Shown: positions 8,322-16,831 of the stretch, one piece after another
Position numbering within the stretch: the first letter of the stretch is position 1
How the letters are laid out: each line of letters opens with the position of its first letter
Assembly (NCBI RefSeq): GCF_017640745.1
Contig: NZ_JAEPQA010000008.1
Coordinates: 1-64,000 of the forward strand
Direction of reading: 5' to 3'
DNA: 64,000 bases
Source: Nisaea sp.
Lineage (GTDB): Bacteria; Pseudomonadota; Alphaproteobacteria; Thalassobaculales; Thalassobaculaceae
The notes under the pieces: generated by a model
The model's input: only the letters and a program-made list of their open reading frames with translations
What the model was told of the DNA's origin: nothing
Databases searched by the model: none
Translations under genes and position numbers: made by a program

Positions 8322-9887
8322 CTAGTCCTTGTATCGGTCCCGAACGTATGTGATCTCGCTCAGCTTCTCCATGAACAGCTCGACCCCGCGCGGATCAAAG
8401 TGACGGCCGCTTTCCCGCTGCATGTGCTCGACGATCCGGTCCATCGGCCAGGCCTTCTTGTAGACCCGGTCACTTCCGAGCGCGTCGAAAACATCGGCGA
8501 TCGCGGTGAGGCGCCCGAAGATATGGATATCCTCGCCCGACTTGCCGTTCGGATACCCCGTGCCGTCCCACTTCTCGTGATGCTCGAGCGCAATGGTCGC
8601 GGCCACCTTGAGGATCTTCCGGTTCGATCCGGCCAGCATGTTATGGCCGAGCTCGGCATGGGACTTCATCACCACCCACTCGTCCGGCTCGAGCTTGCCC
8701 GGCTTGTTGAGGATCGCATCGGGAATGCCGATTTTTCCGATATCGTGCAGCGGCGACGCCAGCTTCACCAGTTCCACTTCCTCTGCATCAAGTCCATAGG
8801 CCTCGGCGAGGATCCGGCTGATTTCGGCTACGCGCTTCACGTGATTGCCGGTTTCCTGGGACCGGGTCTCCACCGCCTCGCCGAGCATGTAGACGATCTC
8901 GCGCTGGGTATCGGCGACGTCCTCGTGCAGCTGCGCGTTCTCGAATGCAATCGCGACATTCTGGATGAACATGTCCAGCAGGTGACGGTCGACGGGATCG
9001 ATCACGCCGACACCCGACATATAGGTCAGGTTTGTCGCCCCGTGCCGGTCCTTGAAATACCCTACGAACTCGCCGTCCTCGAAAGAGCTCGCTCCGGCGG
9101 CTACCGCTTTGTCGAGGCGCGAAATCACCTGAGGCGGCAGGACTTGGCGGGCGTCGTCATCAGGGAGGTCATTGAAGATACCCGTTCCCGCAAGAACTCT
9201 GAGCTTATCGCCCGTATAGGTGGCCGCCAGACCGCTCCTCGCCGCACCGTCCTGCAGATAAACAGCGCTCGGGTCGAAATGCAGCAGCGCCGTCAGTTGC
9301 TCGAGCGTGCCCTTGGCGAACCTGTTCATGGATTTGAGCTCGAAGATGTTCGCAGACGCCTTGATCACCTGTTCCAAGCCACGACGATTCTGCTCGATGG
9401 TCACGATATCCCGGTAGGACCGGAGCGAGCTGCAGAGCAAAGTGTAAAGCTTGGTCGCCGTAAGGTCCGTCTTTTCCTTGTAATCGTTGATATCGTAGTC
9501 GGCGATGACCTGCCGTTCCGGCGCCTGCCCCGGCTGCCCGGTCCGGAGCACGATGCGCGACTGCCAGTTCTCAAGTTCCTCGCGGATATAGCGCGCGACC
9601 TCCAGACCGGCATGCTCGCTCTCCATCACCACATCCAGGATGATGAGGGCGGCATCGAGATGATCCGCCAGAACCTCGCGCGCCTCGGCGCCCGAATAGC
9701 AACTGATGAAACTGAGGCCGCGACCGGCGAATTCGAAGTCCGCCAGGGTCAGCTTGGTGACGTCGTGGATTCCCGGATCGTCGTCCACGATCACGATCTT
9801 CCACTTCGGCCTCGGAGCGCCGTCGCGCGAAGGCTCGATCTGGCCTTCGTCCTCCTCCGCGAACATCAGCTCATCATTCTCAATCAT
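8322..9887 (-). CDS. Response regulator with DUF3369 and HD-GYP domain
   Basis: A 521-residue regulator. Residues 28-155 are a receiver with acidic pocket VDDDPG and phospho-acceptor Asp85 (LIILDVVM). Residues about 165-320 are a DUF3369/GAF-like linker. The C-terminal domain is HD-GYP with HDIGK (His381-Asp382) and HHEKWDGTGYP, so a c-di-GMP phosphodiesterase is predicted. The start overlaps the end of the kinase gene by 8 bases, so the two are translationally coupled and the kinase is the obvious phosphodonor. A paralogue of this receiver plus DUF3369 lies at 44325-46538 with an EAL output. Confidence 0.92.
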   Translation of the reverse strand: MIENDELMFAEEDEGQIEPSRDGAPRPKWKIVIVDDDPGIHDVTKLTLADFEFAGRGLSFISCYSGAEAREVLADHLDAALIILDVVMESEHAGLEVARYIREELENWQSRIVLRTGQPGQAPERQVIADYDINDYKEKTDLTATKLYTLLCSSLRSYRDIVTIEQNRRGLEQVIKASANIFELKSMNRFAKGTLEQLTALLHFDPSAVYLQDGAARSGLAATYTGDKLRVLAGTGIFNDLPDDDARQVLPPQVISRLDKAVAAGASSFEDGEFVGYFKDRHGATNLTYMSGVGVIDPVDRHLLDMFIQNVAIAFENAQLHEDVADTQREIVYMLGEAVETRSQETGNHVKRVAEISRILAEAYGLDAEEVELVKLASPLHDIGKIGIPDAILNKPGKLEPDEWVVMKSHAELGHNMLAGSNRKILKVAATIALEHHEKWDGTGYPNGKSGEDIHIFGRLTAIADVFDALGSDRVYKKAWPMDRIVEHMQRESGRHFDPRGVELFMEKLSEITYVRDRYKD

Positions 9888-12573
9888 TTTCCGTCTCCGG
9901 GGTCATCGGGATCGTTATGTCGAAGCGCGTTCCCTGCCCGCGATTGCTGAAACAGCGAATTGTTCCGGAAAGCTGGGTCGTTACCAGATTGTACACGATG
10001 TGCATACCGAGACCGCTGCCGCCGGAACCGCGTTTGGTCGTGAAGAACGGTTCGAATATGCGGGTCCGGATGTCGGCGTCCATTCCGGCACCGTCGTCCT
10101 CGAAAGTGATTTTCACCTGTTCGTCCAGCGTCACGGTGCGGATCAGAATGGTTCCGCTCCTGTCCTGGCCAAACCCGTGTGCCAGCGCGTTGACGACGAG
10201 GTTGGAGAGAATCTGCGCGAAGGCACCGGGATAGCTGTTGATGGAAACATCGGCATCCATTTCCAGCTGCAGCTCGACTTTCGGGTAATGCTTGAGCTGC
10301 GGCATCAGACTGTCGACGGTTTCCCGGATATAGGCATCGATATTGAACCTCCGGCGCAGTTCGCTCGACTGGTCCACGGCGACCTGCTTGAAGCTGCGTA
10401 TCAGCTGCGCCGCGCGGTGGAGATTGCTTTCGATGATCCGCGTGCCCTCGTCCGCCGCCGCGAGATAATTATCGAACTGCGAACGTTTCACCTCATTGCG
10501 GGCGAATGCCTCCCGGATTTTCACCGTCTCCTCACGGACATGACTGGCGGCCGTCACCGCGGTCCCGACGGGCGTATTGATCTCGTGCGCGACACCCGCG
10601 ACGAGTCCCCCGAGGGAGGCCATTTTCTCGGATTGAACAAGTTCGTCCTGCGCCAGTTCCAGATCCCACAGCGCCTGCCGCAGGCGTTCCTCCCCTTCTT
10701 TCTGCTCCGTAACGTCGACCGCGACCGTCACCACGCTCCCGTCGCCGACTTCATGCCGGCGCACGCCGAAGACCCTTCCGGACACGGCACTGTATTCGTG
10801 AATTCCAGTGTTCGGATTACGCAGGGTATGAAGTGCGCGCTCGTATTTCTGCTCGATATCCCCGGAGCCGAAATCGCCGCGATCGGCCATATAGCGCAGC
10901 ACGTCACCGTAGAACTCGCCGGGTTCGAGCATTTCACGAGGGACATCGAGGATGTCCCGGAGTTCCTCGTTGACCAGAACGATCTTCTGATCCTTGTCGG
11001 TCATAACGATGCCCGCGGGCGCGTTGTCGATGGTCGAGCGGAGCTGCGCCTCCTTCCGGGAGAGTTCCGCCTCGATCGCCTTTCGGTTGGAAATGTCGAG
11101 GTGCCAGACGATAGCCGCTTCCCTGCCGCCAAAAATGATCGGCCTGGAATAGTGAAGACACCACCATGTGGTACCGTCTCGTCGCCGGCGCAGCAGCTCC
11201 AGATCCGAGACAGGATTCTTGGCGAAACCTATACTGCGGACGAAGCCCAGCGTAGCGGGATCAGCGAAGGTTTCCGCAGCCCCCCATTCCGAGAGCGGTG
11301 TGTCTGGCGGAATCTTGAACATTCTGGCCATCGCCTCATTCGCGTACAGCCTGTTGTGGTCTTCCGGTTCGACGATCGTGATCCCGACCGGGCTGAGATC
11401 CAGCAACTGCTTGAGGTTGCGCTCGCTTTCCTCCAGACGCTCGGCCGTTTGCCTGAGCGCCAGTTCGGCCGCTTTCCGCTCGCTGATATCGCGCACGATC
11501 GCGCAGAAGAATTTCTGGCCGGGAACAGTCACCTCGTTGACGGACAGTTCGATCGGAAAGACTTCTCCGTCGGCCCGCTGTGCGGACAATTCGGTCGTGC
11601 TCCCCATAATCCGGCTCTTTCCGGTCAGGAGATAATTGCTGATGAAACGCTGATGTTCCGCGGCGACATCGCGTTCCATCAGGACGGCGACAGGCTCTCC
11701 CACGAGCGCTTCCGGCTCATAACCGAATATCGTCTGTACCGCCCTGTTCGCGGAGATGATCGTGCCGTCTGTATCGACCGTTACGATCGCTTCGGCCGCG
11801 CCGTCGACGATGTTCCGGTGCACCGCCTCGCTCAGTTCAAGCTCGGCCTGTACCGCTTTGCGCTTGGCGATCTCAGCCTCGAGTTCGGCTGTCCGGATCG
11901 CGACGAGTTCTTCCTGATGCGAACTCAGGGCCTGGATTTCGGCCAGCTGCTCGACGCGCTCGGTGACATCCCTCAGGGTGCCGAAGATCGCGGTCTTTTT
12001 GCCGCCTTCGAAAACAGGTCCCTCGCGGGCCTCCACCCAGCGGACCGTTCCGTCGGCCAGCATGATGCGACAGTCTGTTGCGTGTTCGTCATCGGTTTTC
12101 CATACGCGCCGGAACCATTTGTCCACCGCAGCGCGATCGTCCGGATGAACAATTCTTATGAATTCGGCCCATTTGGGTACGGTGTCGGATTGGCTGAGAC
12201 CGAGGATTCGGAAGGCTTCTTCCGACCAGACGATCTCGTCGGTTTCGAGAATCCAGTACCAAGATCCGATCTGCCCGATCCGCTCCGCGTGGCGCTGGGC
12301 GATCTGGTCCGGCAGACTCTTGCGGACGCCCGTTCTGTCCGGTGGCGGCGCGGTTCCGTCCCTGGCGGATCCGAAAAAGACGACAAGCGGGGCAGCAAGC
12401 CCGACCGAAGCGCCGGCGATCCAGGCCTCGCCCCACGGCAGGTCCACGAAAACAGATGCGTGGTCCGGTGCGAACCAGAGAAAACAGACCAGACTCAAGC
12501 TAAGGGCCGTAGCCGCGCCGGCAAGCCCCAAACCCAATTTCCGCCAAAACCTCACGCCTGCCGCGCGTTGCAT
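9880..12573 (-). CDS. Membrane multi-PAS sensor histidine kinase
   Basis: An 897-residue hybrid-less kinase. Two N-terminal membrane helices (about 12-34 and 47-65) are followed by four PAS modules, roughly 90-215, 245-370, 385-510 and 515-640. The dimerisation domain carries His663 in GVAHEINTPVG, then come the N-box (NLVVNALAHGF), G1 (DDGAGM), F-box (FEPFFTTK) and G2 (GGSGLGM). One PAS module is preceded by a coiled-coil linker. It overlaps the HD-GYP regulator gene by 8 bases. The dimerisation region shares an FKQVAVDQ-S-E-RR stretch with the kinase at 46528-48414, which marks them as paralogues. Signal unknown; four PAS domains allow a redox, light or ligand input. Confidence 0.92.
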   Translation of the reverse strand: MQRAAGVRFWRKLGLGLAGAATALSLSLVCFLWFAPDHASVFVDLPWGEAWIAGASVGLAAPLVVFFGSARDGTAPPPDRTGVRKSLPDQIAQRHAERIGQIGSWYWILETDEIVWSEEAFRILGLSQSDTVPKWAEFIRIVHPDDRAAVDKWFRRVWKTDDEHATDCRIMLADGTVRWVEAREGPVFEGGKKTAIFGTLRDVTERVEQLAEIQALSSHQEELVAIRTAELEAEIAKRKAVQAELELSEAVHRNIVDGAAEAIVTVDTDGTIISANRAVQTIFGYEPEALVGEPVAVLMERDVAAEHQRFISNYLLTGKSRIMGSTTELSAQRADGEVFPIELSVNEVTVPGQKFFCAIVRDISERKAAELALRQTAERLEESERNLKQLLDLSPVGITIVEPEDHNRLYANEAMARMFKIPPDTPLSEWGAAETFADPATLGFVRSIGFAKNPVSDLELLRRRRDGTTWWCLHYSRPIIFGGREAAIVWHLDISNRKAIEAELSRKEAQLRSTIDNAPAGIVMTDKDQKIVLVNEELRDILDVPREMLEPGEFYGDVLRYMADRGDFGSGDIEQKYERALHTLRNPNTGIHEYSAVSGRVFGVRRHEVGDGSVVTVAVDVTEQKEGEERLRQALWDLELAQDELVQSEKMASLGGLVAGVAHEINTPVGTAVTAASHVREETVKIREAFARNEVKRSQFDNYLAAADEGTRIIESNLHRAAQLIRSFKQVAVDQSSELRRRFNIDAYIRETVDSLMPQLKHYPKVELQLEMDADVSINSYPGAFAQILSNLVVNALAHGFGQDRSGTILIRTVTLDEQVKITFEDDGAGMDADIRTRIFEPFFTTKRGSGGSGLGMHIVYNLVTTQLSGTIRCFSNRGQGTRFDITIPMTPETEND

Positions 12574-12697
12574 CCGATCTCAAATCCCCGAACGGCGCCG
12601 AAACCGGACGCTAACGGTCCGGTCGTTAAGAAGACGTAAAAGATAGGCGGGTCACAATGCCGAATGAATTGAAGGGACACGTTTTGAAAATAAAATA

Positions 12698-12727
12698 TCC
12701 CGCCCTCGGTTCTGAGGGCGGGATTTT
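12698..12727 (-). terminator. Rho-independent terminator after yceI
   Basis: A perfect 10-bp stem (12698-12707 with 12714-12723) closes a 6-base loop. T-rich tracts lie on both sides, so it is symmetrical. Both neighbours are on the minus strand, so its job is most likely to end the cytochrome b561-yceI transcript before the kinase gene. Confidence 0.85.
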
Positions 12728-12781
12728 GTCCGGTCCTTTGATGTCAGGCTTCAGCACGCCCGCATATCTGCCGGTTTCCGG

Positions 12782-13351
12782 CTACTGACGGATACCCTCC
12801 ACCTCAAGGACCAGATCCACCGGGTTCTGGGCGATCGGGTTCGGCATTCCGAAGTCGGACGGAGTGATGGTCGCGGTGCCGGTAAAGCCCTGGCGGAAGC
12901 CGCCCCACGGATCCTCTCCGCCGCCGACATGGCTGGCTTCGATATCGACCGTCTTGGTCACACCACGGATCGTGAGATCGCCGGTGATGATCGCGGTCTT
13001 CTGGCCGGTCAGTTTGATCGACTTGCTGACAAAGGTTGCTTTCGGGTGCGCCGATGCGTTGAAGAAATCATCGCTCCGCAAATGGTTGTCGCGCTCGGCA
13101 TGGTTCGAATTGAGGCTGGCGACGTCAATCTCGACCGAAACCTTGCTCTCGGCCGGGTTGGCTTCGTTATATTCGAAGGTTCCCGAGAAGGTGTCGAACC
13201 GGCCGGTCAGCCAGGAAAACCCGAGATGGCTGGCCCTGAAGTTGATCGAGGCGTGCGCCCCCTTGGTGTCGATCACGTAGATATCTGCAATCGCCGGCGA
13301 TGCGAGAAAACCGAAAACGGCAACGGCGAAAGCGGTCACAAGCTTTCTCAT
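12782..13351 (-). CDS. yceI: YceI-family periplasmic lipid-binding protein
   Basis: A 189-residue secreted protein with a signal peptide ending near residue 22 (SPAIA-DIY). The YceI lipocalin-like barrel starts at DTKGAHASINF and includes the family patterns WLTGRFDTFSGTFEYNE and FVSKSIKLTG. YceI proteins bind polyprenoid lipids such as isoprenoid quinones; the native role is unclear. It lies 42 bases after a cytochrome b561 gene on the same strand, a recurring pairing that suggests a periplasmic quinone or redox link. Confidence 0.93.
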   Translation of the reverse strand: MRKLVTAFAVAVFGFLASPAIADIYVIDTKGAHASINFRASHLGFSWLTGRFDTFSGTFEYNEANPAESKVSVEIDVASLNSNHAERDNHLRSDDFFNASAHPKATFVSKSIKLTGQKTAIITGDLTIRGVTKTVDIEASHVGGGEDPWGGFRQGFTGTATITPSDFGMPNPIAQNPVDLVLEVEGIRQ

Positions 13352-13393
13352 CTGGAATCTCCTTGGCTTGAGTCGTGGTTTGATTTTTGCGGA

Positions 13394-13951
13394 TCAGGAT
13401 TGGGAAGACGGAACGGAGCGCAGCATTTTCAGAAGCGTGGGGTCACGATCGACGATGTGGTGCTTTATGGCGGCAAGTCCGTGCAGCGCGGCCAACAGCA
13501 TTGTCAGATAGGCGAGAATTTCATGAACGGACCCGGCGATCCGCTCAAGCCCAGGCTGCTTGAACAGTGCCGGCACCTGAAAAAGGCCGAAAACATCGAT
13601 TGCCCTCCCGTCGGCCGTCGATATCAGGTAGCCGCTTGCCATTAAGGCGAGGAGAACCGGATAGAAGCCCCAATGCGCGATCTCGGCGCTGCGCCGCTCC
13701 AGCCGCGCAAGCGCGCTGCGATCCGGGTCGGGATTGACGAGACGCCACACAAAGCGGAACGCGAGCAGGATCAGCAGGACGATCCCGACACTGCGATGCA
13801 GGTCCGGCGCCGATTTGTAATAGGGGTTGTAGTAATCGAGTCCGACCATCCAGAAGCCAAGCGCGAACATAGCGACAATAGCCACCGCCATACCCCAGTG
13901 GAGCAGGCGGCTGACAAGGCCGTAGGAGCTGGTCGAATTCATGAGCGGCAT
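13394..13951 (-). CDS. Cytochrome b561 family membrane protein
   Basis: A 185-residue four-helix diheme cytochrome b561. Candidate heme-ligand histidines sit in RLLHWGMA (helix 1), DLHRSVG (helix 2), SVHEILAY (helix 4) and LHGLAAIKHH. The family (CybB-like) moves electrons between quinol and periplasmic acceptors or superoxide. The start was placed at the upstream ATG, which has GGA at a spacing of 7; an in-frame ATG 9 bases later lacks a ribosome-binding site. First gene of the pair with yceI. Confidence 0.9.
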   Translation of the reverse strand: MPLMNSTSSYGLVSRLLHWGMAVAIVAMFALGFWMVGLDYYNPYYKSAPDLHRSVGIVLLILLAFRFVWRLVNPDPDRSALARLERRSAEIAHWGFYPVLLALMASGYLISTADGRAIDVFGLFQVPALFKQPGLERIAGSVHEILAYLTMLLAALHGLAAIKHHIVDRDPTLLKMLRSVPSSQS

Positions 13952-14160
13952 GTAATTTTCCGGTCGGATGTCGGTACCGCTCCGATGTGAGGTTCATGCG
14001 CCGGTGATCAATTTGTCCACCGGCAACAGATTGTCCCCGGCGACGAACAATCTTCTGGCCTGCACCGCTCTCCTTCCGCAGCGGATATTGTACTTTGCGG
14101 CCGTCCCACTCAGAGTGTCCCGATCAACCGAATGGCCAGAGAACGAGCTTGGGGGCAGGG

Positions 14161-14922
14161 ATGGGCATGTTTGATCTGAGCGGCCGGGTCGCCGCGGTGA
14201 CCGGCGGTAACGGAGGTATTGGCCTGGCGATGGCGGAAGGTCTGGCCGCGTCCGGCGCCAGCATTCTGGTTATCGGACGCAATGCCGAAAAGAACCGGAA
14301 CGCTGAAGAAACACTGAAGAAGCATGGGGTCGAGACCGCCTCTGTGGCCGCCGACGTCACCAGCGAGGAAGACTGCGCAGCGGCCATGGAAGCCGCGAAG
14401 GAGCGATTTGGCCGTCTCGACATCCTGGTGAACAATGCGGGCACCAACATCCGCAACGTGCCGCACAAACTCTCCCTCGCCGACTGGCAGACGGTGATCT
14501 CGACCAACCTCACCAGCGCCTTCATCTGCAGCAACGCCGCCTATCCGCTGCTCTCGGCCGACGGCGGCAAGATCATCAATATCGGCTCCATGCTCTCGAT
14601 CTTCGGCTCGAGCTATGGCGCCGCCTATGCCGCCAGCAAGGGCGGCATCGTGCAGCTGACCAAGTCGCAGGCGATCGCCTGGGCGCCGGACAACATCCAG
14701 GCGAACGCGATCCTGCCGGGCTGGATCAATACCGACCTGACGCGCCAGGCCCGGATCGATGTCGAGGGCCTGCACGAGCGTATCGAGAGCCGCACGCCCG
14801 CAGGACGCTGGGGAAACCCGGAAGACCTCTCCGGCATCGCCGCCTTCCTCGCGAGCCCGGCCTCCGATTTCGTCACCGGCACGGCCATCCCGGTCGATGG
14901 CGGTTTCTCCGTGAACATCTGA
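14161..14922 (+). CDS. Short-chain dehydrogenase/reductase
   Basis: A 253-residue classical SDR. It has the nucleotide motif TGGNGGIG at about residues 14-21, NNAG near 91 and the catalytic Ser/Tyr/Lys (GSMLS and YAASK). It resembles gluconate 5-dehydrogenase or 3-oxoacyl reductase-type SDRs; the substrate cannot be told. The start was chosen at MGMFDLSGRV just after a GGGGGCAGGG stretch; a second ATG 6 bases later is equally plausible. The frame is open upstream but without family similarity. The M20 peptidase follows 29 bases later, likely in one operon. Confidence 0.88.
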   Translation: MGMFDLSGRVAAVTGGNGGIGLAMAEGLAASGASILVIGRNAEKNRNAEETLKKHGVETASVAADVTSEEDCAAAMEAAKERFGRLDILVNNAGTNIRNVPHKLSLADWQTVISTNLTSAFICSNAAYPLLSADGGKIINIGSMLSIFGSSYGAAYAASKGGIVQLTKSQAIAWAPDNIQANAILPGWINTDLTRQARIDVEGLHERIESRTPAGRWGNPEDLSGIAAFLASPASDFVTGTAIPVDGGFSVNI

Positions 14923-14951
14923 CCGTATTTTCCGTATCCCGAGGAACTGAA

Positions 14952-16112
14952 ATGGCATCCAAGATTGACGAGGTCCTGAACTGGCTCGACGGCCAGCGCG
15001 AGGCGATGACCGACCTGCTGGAAGAGCTGGTGAACACCGAGTCCGGCTCCTACAACAAGGCCGGTGTGGACGCGGTCGGAGCGAAGATCGAGGCCCATCT
15101 GAATGCCGCCGGCATCAAGACCGAACGCGTCGGCGCGGACGATTTCGGCGACTGCATCCGGGCGGAGATCTCGGCCGCGCCGGGCGGCGCCAACCGTCAC
15201 ATCGTGCTGATGGGGCACCGCGACACCGTCTTTCCGGACGGCACCGTCGCCGACCGCCCCTTTACCCGGGACGGTGACATCGCCTACGGGCCGGGCGTGG
15301 CGGACATGAAGTCCGGCCTGGTGATGAACACCTTCATCATCGAGGCCTTCCACAAGTTCGGCGGCGCGCCCTTCCCGCTCGTCGCGCTCTATACCGGCGA
15401 CGAGGAAATCGGCTCACCCTCGGGCCGCCCGGTGATCGAGGCGACGGCACGCGGCGCCCGTGCCGTGTTCAATGCCGAGCCCGGCCGCGAGACCGGTAAT
15501 GTCGTGACCGGCCGCAAGGGCGCGTCCTTCTTCAAATTCGAGATCAAGGGGATCGCCGCACATTCCGGCGGTCAGCCGGAACGGGGCGTCAGCGCGATCG
15601 ACGAGATGGCGCGCAAGATCCAGGCGCTGCATGCGCTGACCAATTTCGAGACCGGCGTCACCGTCAATGTCGGCCTGATCTCCGGCGGCAGTTCAGTCAA
15701 TACCGTCGCCCCGCACTGCACGGCAGAGGTCGACGTGCGCTTCAAGACCATGGAGCAGCGCGAACAGGTCTGGAAGGACATCCAGGCGATCCTCGACACG
15801 ACGCATCTCAAAGGGACCGAGACACGCGTGGTTCAGGAGCGCGGTTTCCTGCCGCTGACCATGTCCGGCGACAGTCAGGATATCTTCCAGCTTTATGTCG
15901 ACGGCGCGGCCGAGCTCGGCATGAAGATCGACGGCGAATATTCCGGCGGCAGCGCGGACAGCGGCTTCACCGCCCAGGTGGGCACACCGACTCTCTGCTC
16001 CACCGGGCCCGTCGGCGGCGGCGCGCACAGCATCAAGGAATATTGCCGCCTCGATACCATGGTGCCGCGGGCGAAGGCCGTGGCTCTGGCGATTTCCCGG
16101 CTGAACGCCTGA
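14952..16112 (+). CDS. M20 family metallopeptidase (glutamate carboxypeptidase-like)
   Basis: A 386-residue M20 enzyme of the CPG2/ArgE type. The two-zinc site is readable: His in MGHRDTVF, bridging Asp in GVADMKSG, catalytic Glu-Glu in TGDEEIGS, a further ligand in FNAEPGRE and the last His in GGGAHSIKEY. A dimerisation (lid) domain is inserted at about 185-295. Expected activity is hydrolysis of an N-acyl or peptide bond to a C-terminal Glu/Asp-like residue. Co-directional with the SDR 29 bases upstream, so both may serve one catabolic route. Confidence 0.9.
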   Translation: MASKIDEVLNWLDGQREAMTDLLEELVNTESGSYNKAGVDAVGAKIEAHLNAAGIKTERVGADDFGDCIRAEISAAPGGANRHIVLMGHRDTVFPDGTVADRPFTRDGDIAYGPGVADMKSGLVMNTFIIEAFHKFGGAPFPLVALYTGDEEIGSPSGRPVIEATARGARAVFNAEPGRETGNVVTGRKGASFFKFEIKGIAAHSGGQPERGVSAIDEMARKIQALHALTNFETGVTVNVGLISGGSSVNTVAPHCTAEVDVRFKTMEQREQVWKDIQAILDTTHLKGTETRVVQERGFLPLTMSGDSQDIFQLYVDGAAELGMKIDGEYSGGSADSGFTAQVGTPTLCSTGPVGGGAHSIKEYCRLDTMVPRAKAVALAISRLNA

Positions 16113-16210
16113 CCGGCCGGAAGCCAACCCTGGCGCGGGTTCGTCTGGACTTTCCCGGCCGCACACCGCATTTCTCTATAAGGGTTGGCTTATCGGGGGA
16201 GTTTTCGGTC

Positions 16211-16831
16211 ATGGCGCACGTTTTGGTTCTCTTTGCGCATCCGAGAACCGATCGTTCCGTCGCCAACACCGCTCTGGTTGCGGCGGCACGGGCCATGGAA
16301 GGCGTCGAGCTCATCGATCTCTACGGCGAGTACCCCGATTTCGACATCGATATCGACCGGGAGCAGCAGCGTCTGATCGCGGCGGACTGCGTCGTGCTGC
16401 AGCACCCGGTCTACTGGTATTCCTGCCCGGCCCTGATGAAGGAATGGCAGGACCTCGTGCTTGAGTACGATTTCGCCTACGGCTCCGAGGGCACCGCGCT
16501 GGTCGACAAGCCGCTGCTGCAGATCGCCACCTGCGGCACCGCGCGCGAGGCCTACCGCAAGAAAGGCAAATACGAGAACGAGCTGCGCACGTTGTTCTCC
16601 CCCTTCGAGCAGACGGCAAAATTCTGCGGCATGCGCTATCTCGCTCCCTTCGGGGTCTTTTCCGCCGAGGATGCGGCAGAAGAAGGACGGCTCGACGCCA
16701 TCGTCGCCGATTACCGGCGCCTCTTGAGCGCCTTGAGAGACGGCACGCTCGACCTGGAGAAGGCCGAAGCCGCGGTGCTCCTGAACGATGCTCTGGACGA
16801 GGCGATCGCCTCGGAAGCGGCGGCCGAATAA
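16211..16831 (+). CDS. kefF: KefF-like NAD(P)H oxidoreductase (flavodoxin fold)
   Basis: A 206-residue quinone-oxidoreductase-like flavoprotein of the KefF/KefG group (FAHPRTDRSVANTAL, then HPVYWYSCPALMKEWQD). KefF/G bind at the membrane to the KefC/B K+ efflux channel and are needed for its full activity. The stop overlaps the start of the kefC-like gene by one base (TAATG), which supports a channel-ancillary pair. A GGGGGAG ribosome-binding site sits 9 bases before the ATG. Confidence 0.9.
   Translation: MAHVLVLFAHPRTDRSVANTALVAAARAMEGVELIDLYGEYPDFDIDIDREQQRLIAADCVVLQHPVYWYSCPALMKEWQDLVLEYDFAYGSEGTALVDKPLLQIATCGTAREAYRKKGKYENELRTLFSPFEQTAKFCGMRYLAPFGVFSAEDAAEEGRLDAIVADYRRLLSALRDGTLDLEKAEAAVLLNDALDEAIASEAAAE

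Noticed and set aside
7251-12639. Two long plus-strand open frames (about 900 and 977 codons) opposite the isomerase, HD-GYP and kinase genes
   Set aside because: They span several real minus-strand genes and gene borders, with no domain signal; typical high-G+C shadows.
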